64,000 nt of DNA from Bolinopsis microptera (taxonomy: Eukaryota; Ctenophora; Tentaculata; Lobata; Bolinopsidae), in assembly GCF_026151205.1 (NCBI RefSeq), contig NC_087081.1, positions 5,697,246-5,761,245 of the forward strand, written 5' to 3'. Below the pieces are notes generated by a model, which worked only from the letters and a program-made list of their open reading frames with translations, did not search any database and had not been told where the DNA came from. The position numbers were made by a program, and so were the translations under genes. Shown one piece after another: positions 1 through 11,150 of this stretch; within the stretch, counting starts at the first letter, position 1, and every line of letters starts with the position of its first letter.

Positions 1-49
1 TCGAAATTTTCTGGAATGTTCCGATTGTTTCCATACAATTATAAATATA

Positions 50-795
50 CAGGGTGGGCAAAAACTCAGTACCCATATGTTGGCCTTAATACTTTAATAG
101 CTCAATCACTGAGTGCCCAATTGAAATAATTCTTCCTGGTATGACTCACTACCACCACTGGTTCGAGGAATTTGTCAAATCGAAAAATATTCGCGTTCAT
201 TTTTTTTCAAATAAAGGTTCATTTTTGCATTTATTTGATAGTTTGGATAGTCGGATCAAGCCACATTTTATTGAATAGTGTTTGGCCATTTAAATTACGT
301 TTGTCCTGAAAAAATTAGAGTTCTAGCCTCTCAGATGACCGAGATATGAGGCATAAGGAAATTGTTCATTACGTGTGATCAGGTAATAGGGTTGAGGCTA
401 GATCTGCATTATGGGAATCGTGTAGAGAGCCCAATTACGGTGCCGTAATTGGGTAATCATTGATTACCCAATCAATTTTGCTAACGATATAAACAAATTG
501 CTTGATAACTTCGTCATTTTAAATCTGTTTCGCACCATCTTTTCAGATCATATTCCGGATTAAATGACCTATTGCAATATGTTACAACATAGTCTCTAAC
601 ATGTTCACAAACACCAGTGTAAGCAATTCAATGTTTATTGGGTGTAGCCCCCAAAAATCGAATTTTCAAATTTTGGTGACGGAATCCTCGAACAAGTAGG
701 TACAGTATGCCATCCGCAAAGCAACAACTCTCAAATATAAAACACGGCGGAGGTATAAGACCCAACGTATGGGTACTGACTTTTGGCCCACCCTG
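50..795. mobile_element. Mariner/Tc1-type MITE, copy 1
   Basis: A 746-bp element bounded by inverted termini that start CAGGGTGGGC and end CCCACCCTG, with the arms continuing through the 'ACTCAGTACCCATA.GTTGGCC' block and its reverse complement. It is flanked by TA on both sides (48-49 and 796-797), the target duplication of Tc1/mariner elements. No transposase frame is present, so it is a non-autonomous copy. A second full copy lies at 3067-3832 and a truncated inverted one near 34105. It sits about 50 bp from the cysteine-rich exon at 847-1058, in what would be the next intron of that gene. Confidence 0.85.
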
Positions 796-846
796 TATAT
801 AAATCATAAATATCTTGACAAGAATCGAATGAGAGTAAACGTTTAC

Positions 847-1058
847 CACATTGAGTATTGGCTTCATTGGCATGAGATCCTTGAGGACATGTTCTACAGA
901 ATCGCGAATCCTCTTCACTGTATGTGTTTGTAGGACACTGTTGACATTCTCTCATATTCACATAACTGTCTGTGTAGGTGCCAGCTGGGCAGGAGTCGTG
1001 CGCTGTTAGCCAATCAGCATAACCACGCCCTGCTTGATTGGACCGTAAAAGATTTTGA
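847..1058 (-). CDS. Orphan exon, ephrin-receptor-like cysteine-rich domain
   Basis: Read on the minus strand, an acceptor (TTTGTGCAG at 1067-1059) is followed by 212 bp of open frame and a donor (TGTG/GTAAAC, GT at 846-845). The peptide contains CPAGTYTD, CQQCPTNTYSEE, CRTCPQGSHANE and a final C, spaced as in the GCC2/GCC3 (ephrin-receptor-like) modules of large secreted or membrane proteins, which are held by disulfides. The first base of the exon completes a codon begun in an upstream exon that I could not find; the downstream exon should lie beyond the left edge. Continuing the frame past the donor runs into the mariner MITE, which supports the donor call. The host gene cannot be named. 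Confidence 0.7.
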
Positions 1059-1987
1059 CTGCACAAATATTATTTTCCAAACATTATAAATGGCTGGTCA
1101 CACACATCTCAATTAAATTCCCCTAGGCTACTGTTTTCCAAGTCTTGTCCTGTGAGTAAAGAATGTGTGAGAAAGTATTAATAAAATCAATGTATATTTT
1201 TTGAATTTTCTAAATCTAATCTGAGAATGAAGTATAAAGAAATTTTTAATTAGCACTGTATAGTTTAAGATATTTATAGCTTATTATAACCATTGATACA
1301 AAGGCCATAATCTTTCGCCAGCTCTTTAATATCCACCTTGAAGCTACATTTTATATCCTTGAACTACACAATATAAGCTAAAGCATGTTTTAGTGTAGAC
1401 TTTTTGTCACAACAAGACTGCAACCTATAGTAACAACTATAAACAGAACCCCTAATGTCTACTAACAAATTTCTTCTAGTCCTAATATGAGCATTGTCTC
1501 TAAAAACCTAACTGAACTAGCGTTTCGGTGTGTGCAAAAGCTTTCAGGCACGCGCATTCCTTGCCCCGTTAGTTACCTGTCCTTCCAAAACCAAACTAGC
1601 AGTCAAGGACAAAAAATCATACACCAAATGGGCATTATATTTTATGAATTGTTTTGCATCTTTTTATTCTGTAAAATGTGCTAAAATTAAATTTCTTGTT
1701 TCATTGTTTCATTGAGGAGTCTAAATTGGATATAGGATTAACAGGAGAACGGTAAGGTTATATAATAGGCCATTAAAACGCCATTAAATCTCAAAAGTTT
1801 AAGCCATACATAAACTGTCTATAGTCTTAAAGTAGTATCAGGCTTCATTATGATATATTTGAAATCATTTCCAAGACCATGGACATAGAGGCTGTTGAAT
1901 ATCTTTGCAGAGATATCAAGAAAGGTACATCTTGATCCACACATGGATAATTCTCAATGGCCTGGCCCAAATGATATTGGCATGCTA
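1059..1987. other. Unassigned AT-rich DNA
   Basis: No convincing exon, RNA or repeat recognised. It may be an intron of the minus-strand gene whose cysteine-rich exon lies at 847-1058. Confidence 0.4.
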
Positions 1988-2170
1988 TTCAAAAACAACC
2001 CCCGACATGGAATAAAAGCTACTGTACCGGCACTGAACAACAAATCATAGCACTCTGTGGCAACACACTATGAAAACTCATTTGGAGTGAAAGCGGCACA
2101 GCTGTGGAATCTTCTTCCCGCCAAAGAAATAAATTCCATTTCTACTTTGGACCTGTTAAAATCGTCACGT
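1988..2170 (+). pseudogene. Non-LTR retrotransposon ORF2 C-terminal relic
   Basis: In one frame the segment reads FKNNPRHGIKATVPALNNKS, stop (TAG at 2048), then HSVATHYENSFGVKAAQLWN and LLPAKEINSISTLDLLKSS. The block 'RxG..xSFGVKAAQLWNLLP' followed by a helix ending in LLKS is the usual C-terminus of reverse transcriptases of the CR1/L2/Jockey-type non-LTR elements. The in-frame stop and missing upstream catalytic domain show a dead, 5'-truncated copy. The open frame that follows to about 2391 was not recognised. Confidence 0.7.
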
Positions 2171-2642
2171 CCCCTCACAGGGTGGTTTCACTAATTCACT
2201 CGCCATGGATAATAGGAAAAGCGCGCTATTTTGTATTTCGCATTGGACACAAAGGAATGTACAACGTGTCAGGAGGAGACCTCATCACCCAAATCTACAC
2301 CGCCTCCGGGCAACTACTGGACCTCACCTATAACCGGGCTGGCCGGCTCTATCATACCTCACCTACCGGGCTAATACACGGGTCTTCATAGTAATATGAC
2401 TGTGATTTCGAATAAACTGATATTTACTGACATTTTTGGTCAGGTTCATGGTTAGGACATTGGACAGTTGTTATTTTTACTTAGTTTGGTAATGTTATAA
2501 TATTTTTGATGTCAACTGTTTTATTTTTGATGTTAACTGTTTTATAGCGTAAATATTCTTTTATTCTAACAGCACCGTCATAAAAGTGTTTTAATGCTTT
2601 AAACATAAGTAGCTGATATAATAACATAATGTAAAATTATTG

Positions 2643-2960
2643 AAATGGAACTCTCTTCCAATGATGTTGAGATGTATTACTGATACCAACTGCTTCAAGC
2701 GAATGTTAAAGAACCATTTATATAATCAGTTTTGATGTTTTTTCTTCCCATTTGTCTTCACTTTGCAAGACACATTGGCTTTTATTTTTTACTGCACTCC
2801 ATTTTATGTCTTGATCTCTACCTTTCTAGGATCTGTCTCTCTTTTTTGTTGATCATGTCACTGTATTATCATTTATAATACCTACACGTATTGTATGGTT
2901 TCTGCTTCTTTTTAGTTTAGTGTGGTGTTTACAATAAAAGATGTTTTAATTTTGTCTTAA
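2643..2960 (+). pseudogene. Second non-LTR retrotransposon 3' end
   Basis: The frame from 2643 reads KWNSLPMMLRCITDTNCFKR then MLKNHLYNQF and stops (TGA 2733-2735). 'WNSLP...FKxxLKxxLY' is the standard last block of non-LTR reverse transcriptase ORFs. About 220 bp of 3' UTR-like AT-rich sequence follows and ends near an AATAAAAGA box (2932-2940). The family differs from the relic at 1988-2170. 5' truncation is typical of LINE insertion. Confidence 0.65.
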
Positions 2961-3066
2961 GCCTTTTTGAGTTATACTTTTGTTCATTTTACACATTTGC
3001 TCACATTACTCACAGTCAGCCGCTCTGACATGGTTAACCTTTTCCTTGTGTTGTTGGTTAATCATA

Positions 3067-3832
3067 CAGGGTGGGCCAAAAGTCAGTACCCATACGTTGG
3101 CCTTTATAGCGCAGTCACCGAGTGCCCAATTTAAATACTTCTTTCTGGTATGACTTAGTACCACCACTGGTTCGAGGAATTTGTCAACTCAAAAAATATT
3201 CACGTTCATTTTTTTCAAATGGAGGTTCATTTTCACATTTATTTGATAGTTTGGATAATCGGATCAAGCTAAATGTTATTGAATTTTGTTTGGCCATTAG
3301 AATTACGTTTGTCCTGAAAGAATTAGAACTGTAGCTTCTCAGATGACCGAGATATGAAGCATAACGAGTTTATTCATTACGTGTGATCAGGTGATTGGTT
3401 TACCTAATCAAGTGATAAGGTCCCCCGTTAACTATCCCGCTAAACATTATGGTAATTGTTAAGGGTGCCCAATTAAGGTGTCGTGTCACGGTGTCACATA
3501 ATCACCCAGTCAATATTGTTAACAAGATACAGAAAATGCTTGATAACTTCGTCATTTCTAATCCGTTTTGCCTCATGTTTTCAGATCATATGCAACATTT
3601 GATAATCTACCGTCTCTGAAAAAATTAGGCGTTCAGCATGTTCAGAGAAAACAATATAGGTGTTTTAATATTGAATGGGCGTGGTCTAAAATATTCGAAT
3701 TTTAAAATTTTGACGACGGAATCCTCGAACCAGTAAATACAGTATGCCATCTGCAAAGCAACAGTTCTCAAATATAAAACACGGCGGAGCTATTAAAGCC
3801 AACGTATGGGTACTGACTTTTGGCCCACCCTG
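3067..3832. mobile_element. Mariner/Tc1-type MITE, copy 2
   Basis: A 766-bp full-length relative of the element at 50-795, in the same orientation. Termini are CAGGGTGGGCCAAAAGTCAG and its reverse complement; TA dinucleotides flank it at 3065-3066 and 3833-3834. The interior has drifted, with small indels. No transposase frame is seen. Confidence 0.88.
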
Positions 3833-4550
3833 TATGAGCGGGATATAAATACCTCATTTCATTTCATTTCAATGTGACGTGCTCTGGTATATAATATATC
3901 GACTATGGTAGAATCTAGGTAGATAAGAATCTGGTAGAATGTAGAATAGGGATCTATTTAACAGTTGGAGGCACGTTTAAAGAGGCAAATCGATCTCAAT
4001 TTCAATTGCCCTATCAGAAATCTCACCGTTGATAAACAGAGCTACAAATCTAAACAATTTTGAGATTTATCCTTGGCCGTGTAACAACTTGAAATTGTGG
4101 TATCTGTTCGCAATGCAAAACTGAAAACAATTCGATAATGTTTTACTGCTTATATTTTACCCTTGATCAACAACTCAACAAGATCTATAAAACTTTAAAT
4201 GAATCAAAACTTGCAGGAATAATTTTATTGCATGTTATTGATAATTCGTGCATTTATGCAACCCATAGTGCCTAAAATTCAATTAGCTATTTACCGGGCA
4301 TGCGTTGCATAAACCATATTATGGTCCATTTTGGTCACAAAATTGAGTTTATTGCACGCGCGGTGGACAAATTGTGTGAAAACAACTGTGCTGTCACAAA
4401 TAATGCGCGTTATAGAGGTGACCAATGAAATCACGGCATTAAAAACACGTGATAACGCGCTGGCGAGTGATTTAGTAAAATCCCTCACACTAAAGTGCAG
4501 AGAAACTGCTGCTAACTGCTTCTAACTGCTGCTAACTGCTGCTAACCTTA

Positions 4551-4968
4551 GATGGCAAGTACGTACGGTACAGGGCTTTAAGTACGTACGGTACAGCTAC
4601 TTTTAAAGGTACGTACCGTACAGGCACTGTAAGGTACAATTTTTTTTCAAATTTTTAGAATTAACTTCAGTGAATTACTTGCAATTTTTGATTAGTATTA
4701 TCATCATAATTTTTGAGATAGAACTAGAAGTCGAAAATAAACACACAAATTAACCGGTACTACACTACTACTACTTGTAATTATCGTTAAACTCAAAGCT
4801 TCATCCTTTTGTTGCAGTATACGAACATCAGCTTTTCAGCTAGCTCAGGTCGCAACCTTAATCTACGCTTGTCCATTGTTATCAACTGGATTTGTACATT
4901 TCAGCCTACTTTATTAAGTACGTACCGTACAGCTAATTTAAAGGTACGTACCGTACGTACTTGCCATC
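4551..4968. mobile_element. PIF/Harbinger-like MITE inside the left duplicate
   Basis: A 418-bp insertion with inverted ends GATGGCAAGTACGTACGGTA / its complement ending CTTGCCATC, and TTA on both sides (4548-4550, 4969-4971). The 3-bp TTA target duplication is typical of PIF/Harbinger elements. Subterminal GGTACGTACCGTAC blocks are themselves repeated in both orientations. The right duplicate (5850-6832) lacks the insertion and so is the empty site, showing the MITE arrived after, or in only one product of, the duplication. Confidence 0.8.
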
Positions 4969-4969
4969 T

Positions 4970-5141
4970 TAGCTGCTAACTGCTGCTAACTGCTGCTAAC
5001 TGCTGCTAACTGCTGCTGCTGACTGCTGCTAACTGCTGCTAACTGCTGTTGTCGCTCGCGCCCCATTCGCAGCAGTCAGCAGCAGTTAGCAGCAGTTAGC
5101 AGCAGTCAGCAGCAGTTAGCAGCAGTCAGCAGCAATTATCA
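4970..5141. repeat. CTG/CAG-type inverted repeat (fold-back), left
   Basis: CTGCTAACTGCTG units read rightward to about 5049, then a short GC-rich spacer (TTGTCGCTCGCGCCCCATTC), then CAGCAGTCAGCAGCAGTTAG units: the reverse complement of the first arm. The single strand can fold into a hairpin with stem of about 65-70 bp. Confidence 0.85.
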
Positions 5142-5849
5142 AAGCTGATTGGTCGGTTTTTCATATTTGCCACGTGTCAATTAAATTTATTAGTCCTACC
5201 TTGACAGACGAGGTTAGCGCTGACACATCCGACTTTTGGGGCGGGGTTCTGACCGTACATGAGGTTCTTCAACCAGCAGCCGCCGCCATAGTAGTAGTAC
5301 GTCATCGACAGACATCCTGCTTGTTTTTCGCACTAAAAGTATGTGATTGTGTTTTTAAAACCATAATTTTGAGAAAAAGTGAGAATAGTGAAGGAAGATT
5401 ATGGATATTTTCTGTATATATGGATATTTTTTTGTAATATAATAAGCTTTTATGACTCTTCTCAGATTTACTTTTAAAATTGAGACTTATTTAAATCGAA
5501 AAAAGTTTAAAGCTTGTACAAACCATAGCAAGACAGGATTCAGCAGAGTCGACGTTTGTTATGTTCTTGATATCAGCTCCATAGTAGTTGAAATCCTGGA
5601 CAAAACAGCTTTCCTGACTCACAAGATTGGCTGGGGAAACAGGATTATCAATTACGTAATTGAATAAACATGGTATTGAAAAATACAACAACAAGATCGA
5701 GTTGTAATTGAGAACGATGAGCAAGGTTCAAAATATTGAGCATCTTTAGTCAACAATGTTATGGCTGCTCGATTCTTTTGATTTAAATAACCTGAATAGC
5801 GCACGCCGCGTGCAACTGCTCTTAACTGCTGCTGACTGCTGCTAACTTA

Positions 5850-6832
5850 AATTGAGTTTATTGCACGTGCGGTGGACAAATTGTGTGAAAACAACTGTGC
5901 TGTCACAAATAATGCGCGTTATAGAGGTGACCAATGAAATCACGGCATTAAAAACACGTGATAACGCGCTGGCGAGTGATTTAGTAAAATCCCTCACACT
6001 AAAGTGCAGAGAAACTGCTGCTAACTGCTTCTAACTGCTGCTAACTGCTGCTAACTGCTGCTAACTGCTGCTAACTGCTGCTAACTGCTGCTGCTGACTG
6101 CTGCTAACTGCTGCTAACTGCTGCTAACTGCTGTTGTCGCTCGCGCCCCATTCGCAGCAGTCAGCAGCAGTTAGCAGCAGTTAGCAGCAGTCAGCAGCAG
6201 TTAGCAGCAGTCAGCAGCAATTATCAAAGCTGATTGGTCGGTTTTTCATATTTGTCACGTGTCAATTAAATTTATTAGTCCTACCTTGACAGACGAGGTT
6301 AGCGCTGACACATCCGACTTTTGGGGCGGGGTTCTGACCGTACATGAGGTTCTTCAACCAGCAGCCGCCGCCATAGTAGTAGTACGTCATCGACAGACAT
6401 CCTGCTTGTTTTTCGCACTAAAAGTATGTGATTGTGTTTTTAAAACCATAATTTTGAGAAAAAGTGTGAATAGTGAAGGAAGATTATGGATATTTTCTGT
6501 ATAAGCTTTTATGACTCTTCTCAGATTTACTTTTAAAATTGAGACTTATTTAAATCGAAAAAAGTTTAAAGATTGTACAAACCATAGCAAGACATGATTC
6601 AGCAGAGTCGACGTTTGTTATGTTCTTGATATCAGCTCCATGGTAGTCGAAATCCTGGACAAAACAGCTTCCTTGACTCTCAAGATTGGCTGGGGAAACA
6701 GGATTATCAATTACGTAATTGAATAAACAATAAACATGGTATTGAAAAATACAACAACAAGATCGAGTTGTAATTGAGAACGATGAGCAAGGTTCAAAAT
6801 ATTGAGCATCTTAAGTCAACAATGTTATGGCT
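5850..6832. repeat. Tandem duplication, right copy
   Basis: Near-identical to 4341-5767 without the MITE. Differences are few substitutions and small deletions (for example GTGAGAATAG against GTGTGAATAG in the shared frame, and loss of a TATATGGATATTTTT block). It ends shortly before the N run, so more copies could be hidden in the gap. Confidence 0.85.
6014..6221. repeat. CTG/CAG-type inverted repeat (fold-back), right
   Basis: The same hairpin-forming design as at 4970-5141 with a longer left arm (about 120 bp of CTGCTAA units), the same GC-rich loop and a CAGCAGTTAG right arm. Arm length differs between the duplicates, as expected from repeat-unit slippage. Confidence 0.85.
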
Positions 6833-6916
6833 TCAGCTGGCTACACGATTTTTTATTTATTTTATTTATTTTTATAATAAATTTTTTAAATTTTTTAAAT
6901 ATGCAACCTACTAAAA

Positions 6917-7016
6917 NNNNNNNNNNNNNNNNNNNNNNNNNNNNNNNNNNNNNNNNNNNNNNNNNNNNNNNNNNNNNNNNNNNNNNNNNNNNNNNNNNNN
7001 NNNNNNNNNNNNNNNN
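6917..7016. other. Assembly gap (100 N)
   Basis: Exactly 100 undetermined bases, the usual placeholder for a gap of unknown size. Open frames reported across it are meaningless. Confidence 0.98.
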
Positions 7017-8298
7017 ACTGTTAATATGGTTACTGTTATCCATGTTACTCTACAGAAAACGAGTAATGGATCTCCTCTACAGTTTGGGCCATTATTCAAC
7101 GTTTCCTGAAGTTTCCTGACAGTCCCTGAATTTTGTCTAAATCAGGTTAAACCAGCTCCATTTTCGTGTTGAGATTAAGATTTAAATAGGGTCATCTTGT
7201 CGGCGACATAACATTGTAATGAACACAGTACTTCCATGAATGGACCTAGATAATGTGATTAATCACACCCGATAATACTGGTTACACCTGTTCCTTCACA
7301 ACTTCACAATTAAATAACCACCAAAACATTCATTTCAAATTTTGCACCAGAATACGATAAAAACCTTCAAACAATGTTGTTGGAATTTGTAATGGCTAGA
7401 TCTGGTCTAACCTGTCGTCTGGAATTTTGCACACCCGAATGCTATAAAGGGTAATTAAACAATGCTATAAATGGTAATTAAACAAATGCGATGCAGGATT
7501 TGGACTGCTCTGTTTGACCTGTTCAAGATCATCAAGATCTAATTATATTCTGATTTTTAAAGAATCTCAATACGATAATGATGTCGACTCATGGGAGTCA
7601 TTTTCTCCATAAGAAGGGCCTTCAATCATAAACACAATGCATTATTGTTACCGAGCAAGGTTAGACTTGCTCGCGCTCACTGCAATACAATTAATATGTT
7701 ATTATGAGATTTGTAGCCCGCATTGCAGAGGCGTTTTAAGCTTGCGGTGTAAGTGTCACACTCTTAAATACGTCGTGTTAGGAGTGACCCAGTACCGGCT
7801 ATAACAGTTTTGAAACACCCTCTACATCAAAGAGATGAGACGTACTGCGACTAGGTATTTATTATATCTATTAGATTATGTCGTTAAAGTAGTACCATCT
7901 ACTATGTAGTGTACAAATAAATTCAATTTGTTTCTGGCTACAAATTATTGAGAATCAGCACTTTTTACAGCTAACAAACTGAGTGGTACCATATTATTAT
8001 AAACCATATTATGTACCATATAATACTGTTTCACCCATTAACTGGTACTTTACGTACCACACATTACCATTTACCTGGTGTACCATGCGGTGTTTACTCA
8101 CTACAACACTACAGTTAATGTTTTCAGTACAATGAGACCCAGTGTTTTGCAGATGATATGGTGTGGGTAATGACTAATGGCGTTATGTGGGTTTAATTGT
8201 GATAATATTTCCTGGATATTGTAACAATACGTACACTATGAGAGGTTAAGGACTGTTAGAACGGTTCAATTATAAGATTATACAGCCGCCCTAACATA
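7017..8298. other. Unassigned intergenic DNA
   Basis: No exon, RNA gene or transposon terminus recognised. Composition is AT-rich with a few simple dinucleotide stretches. Confidence 0.4.
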
Positions 8299-9488
8299 AC
8301 AGTGGGTTTATGAGGGATCACGTGACAGGGGGTTTAGGAGGGATCACGTGACAGGGGGTTTAGGAGGGATCACGTGACAGGGGTTTAGGAGGGATCACGT
8401 GACAGGGGGTTTAGGAGGGATCACGTGACAGGGGGTTTAGGAGGGATCACGTGACAGGGGGTTTAGGAGGGATCACGTGACAGGGGGTTTAGGAGGGATC
8501 ACGTGACAGGGGGTTTAGGAGGGATCACGTGACAGGGGGTTTAGGAGGGATCACGTGACAGTGGGTTTATGAGGGATCACGTGACAGGGGTTTAGGAAGG
8601 ATCACGTGACAGGGGGTTTAGGAGGGATCACGTGACAGGGGGTTTAGGAGGGATCACGTGACAGGGGGTTTAGGAGGGATCACGTGACAGGGGGTTTAGG
8701 GGGGATCACGTGACAGGGGGTTTAGGAGGGATCACGTGACAGGGGGTTTAGGAGGGATCACGTGACAGGGGGTTTAGGAGGGATCACGTGACAGGGGTTT
8801 AGGAGGGATCACGTGACAGGGGGTTTAGGAGGGATCACGTGACAGGGGGTTTAGGAGGGATCACGTGACAGGGGGTTTAGGAGGGATCACGTGACAGGGG
8901 TTTAGGAGGGATCACGTGACAGGGGGTTTAGGAGGGATCACGTGACAGGGGGTTTAGGAGGGATCACGTGACAGGGGGTTTAGGAGGGATCACGTGACAG
9001 GGGTTTAGGAGGGATCACGTGACAGGGGGTTTAGGAGGGATCACGTGACAGGGGGTTTAGGAGGGATCACGTGACATGGGGTTTAGGAGGGATCACGTGA
9101 CAGGGGGTTTAGGAGGGATCACGTGACAGGGGGTTTAGGAGGGATCACGTGACAGGGGTTTAGGAGGGATCACGTGACAGGGGGTTTAGGAGGGATCACG
9201 TGACAGGGGGTTTAGGAGGGATCACGTGACAGGGGGTTTAGGAGGGATCACGTGACAGGGGTTTAGGAGGGATCACGTGACAGGGGGTTTAGGAGGGATC
9301 ACGTGACAGGGGGTTTAGGAGGGATCACGTGACAGGGGGTTTAGGAGGGATCACGTGACAGGGGGGTTTAGGAGGGATCACGTGACAGGGGGTTTAGGAG
9401 GGATCACGTGACAGGGGGTTTTAGGAGGGATCACGTGACAGGGGTTTAGGAGGGATCACGTGACAGGGGTTTAGGAGGGATCACGTGA
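8299..9488. repeat. 26-bp minisatellite, CACGTG in every unit
   Basis: About 46 head-to-tail copies of GGGTTTAGGAGGGATCACGT plus GACAGG, 26 bp per unit with some 25-bp units missing one G. The palindromic E-box CACGTG is conserved in essentially all units; the variation is mainly the length of the G run and GTTTAGG against GTTTATG. Confidence 0.95.
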
Positions 9489-9715
9489 TGTAATGTATCC
9501 TGGAAAAAAGTTCCATCTTCCTAAAATTGTTTCTTGAAAAGGGTTATAATCTAATATAACCCTCAAGAAACAAATTTAAACTTTTTCCAGGATCCAACTT
9601 AGACAAAACTCTGACATCTTACATTTGGAACATATCCTCGTCGTTAAAATTAGGCTTGGGCTTAGCTACACCTAATTATTCATTACATAATGACGTTACA
9701 TTATGATTATGATAT

Positions 9716-10057
9716 AAGGTACGACGTTACATAATACATATTGATTTAAGGTACGACGTTACATTATGACGATGATTCAAGGTACGACGTTACATTATGA
9801 CGATGATTCAAGGTACGACGTTACATTATGACGATGATTCAAGGTACGACGTTACATTATGACGATGATTCAAGGTACGACGTTACATTATGACGATGAT
9901 TCAAGGTACGACGTTACATTATGACGATGATTCAAGGTACGACGTTACATTATGACGATGATTCAAGGTACGACGTTACATTATGACGATGATTCAAGGT
10001 ACGACGTTACATTATGACGTTACATTATGACGTTACATTATGACGATGATTCAAGGT
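9716..10057. repeat. 31-bp minisatellite
   Basis: About ten copies of a 31-bp unit built from GATGATTCAAGGTACGACGT and TACATTATGAC. Inner units are identical. The right end carries two short ACGTTACATTATG duplications. Confidence 0.92.
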
Positions 10058-10677
10058 TGCATAACAAACACCCCTCTCGATGTAAGGGCACCGTGTAATA
10101 CAATGGGAGTAAGATAAAGGATTGCAGGTCATTGTTAAACCCTGTACTCCTGTAGCAATGTTGGCATTGTTGCAGCCTCTGTGGGGATGTTGTCATCGTT
10201 TAGGGACGAGTGTTGTGTCGTTAAACCCAGCTACCCAAGCTAATATAAAGCATTGTATTCTTTATTTGTATTCTTTGGAAGTTTTCTTAAGAAATCTTAT
10301 CCTATTAAGACACAGTTTACGAGCCATTAGTCATAAGTCATTTCTGCTTTACATTTTTCGGTGTCTTAAAAAACTGGAATTATTGCATCGAACTTTGCAG
10401 AAATATAACTCCGGTAATATAACTATATAAGTTCATGGTCACACTTTATTTGGAATTTGGTATTATTTAGAAAATTATATAAAGATATAATGCAGTATTT
10501 TCTCAACATTTCGATGTACTGTAATCGAATATGCGACGCCACTTAAAATTCAACCAAATTTTCGTGGTATCACTTCAAATTCTACATATTTGCCCATATA
10601 TGGTAATGAAATGGAGTCTAATGCTGAACAATTGCTAAAGAATGAAGTGCGACCACCGACCAGCTAAATTCAACACC
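10058..10677. other. Unassigned spacer with one 102-codon frame
   Basis: A plus-strand open frame (10122-10430) has no recognisable domain, no splice partner and ordinary AT-rich composition, so it is not called as a gene. Confidence 0.35.
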
Positions 10678-11150
10678 CAATTTATTGATTATTTAGAGTA
10701 TCCCGCCTGCTAGACCCCAATTTATTGATTATTTAGAGTATCCCGCCTGCTAGACCCCAATTTATTGATTATTTAGAGTATCCCGCCTGCTAGACCCCAA
10801 TTTATTGATTATTTAGAGTATCCCGCCTGCTAGACCCCAATTTATTGATTTCATTATTTAGAGTATCCCGCCTGCTAGACCCCAATTTATTGATTTCATT
10901 ATTTAGAGTATCCCGCCTGTTAGACCCCAATTTATTGATTTCATTATTTAGAGTATCCCGCCTGCTAGACCCCAATTTATTGATTATTTAGAGTATCCCG
11001 CCTGCTAGACCCCAATTTATTGATTTCATTATTTAGAGTATCCCGCCTGCTAGACCCCAATTTATTGATTTCGTTATTTAGAGTATCCCGCCTGCTGGAC
11101 CCCAATTTATTGATTTCATTATTTGGAATATCCCGCCTGTTAGACCCCTG
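10678..11150. repeat. 40/45-bp minisatellite
   Basis: About eleven copies of TTTATTGATTATTTAGAGTA plus TCCCGCCTGCTAGACCCCAA. The left units are 40 bp; most of the right ones are 45 bp through an extra TTCAT after TTGAT. Two length classes are partly segregated, which points to local unit-by-unit spread. A 61-codon minus-strand frame here is only the repeat. Confidence 0.92.

Larger units (their letters stand above)
4341..5767. repeat. Tandem duplication, left copy
   Basis: About 1.0 kb of sequence (1427 bp including a 418-bp MITE insertion) recurs almost base for base at 5850-6832. It starts with a segment containing ATTGCACGCGCGGTGGACAA, passes through a run of CTGCTAACTGCTG repeats, a reversed AGCAGTTAGCAGCAG run, and a unique segment that ends with GAGCAAGGTTCAAAATATTG. 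The two short open frames inside (about 60 and 87 codons) are shared because of the duplication and show no recognisable domain. Confidence 0.85.

Noticed and set aside
6802-7119. Frames spanning the N run
   Set aside because: They read through undetermined bases.
8299-11150. CRISPR-like array appearance of the minisatellites
   Set aside because: Units are directly adjacent without unique spacers, and the window is eukaryotic.
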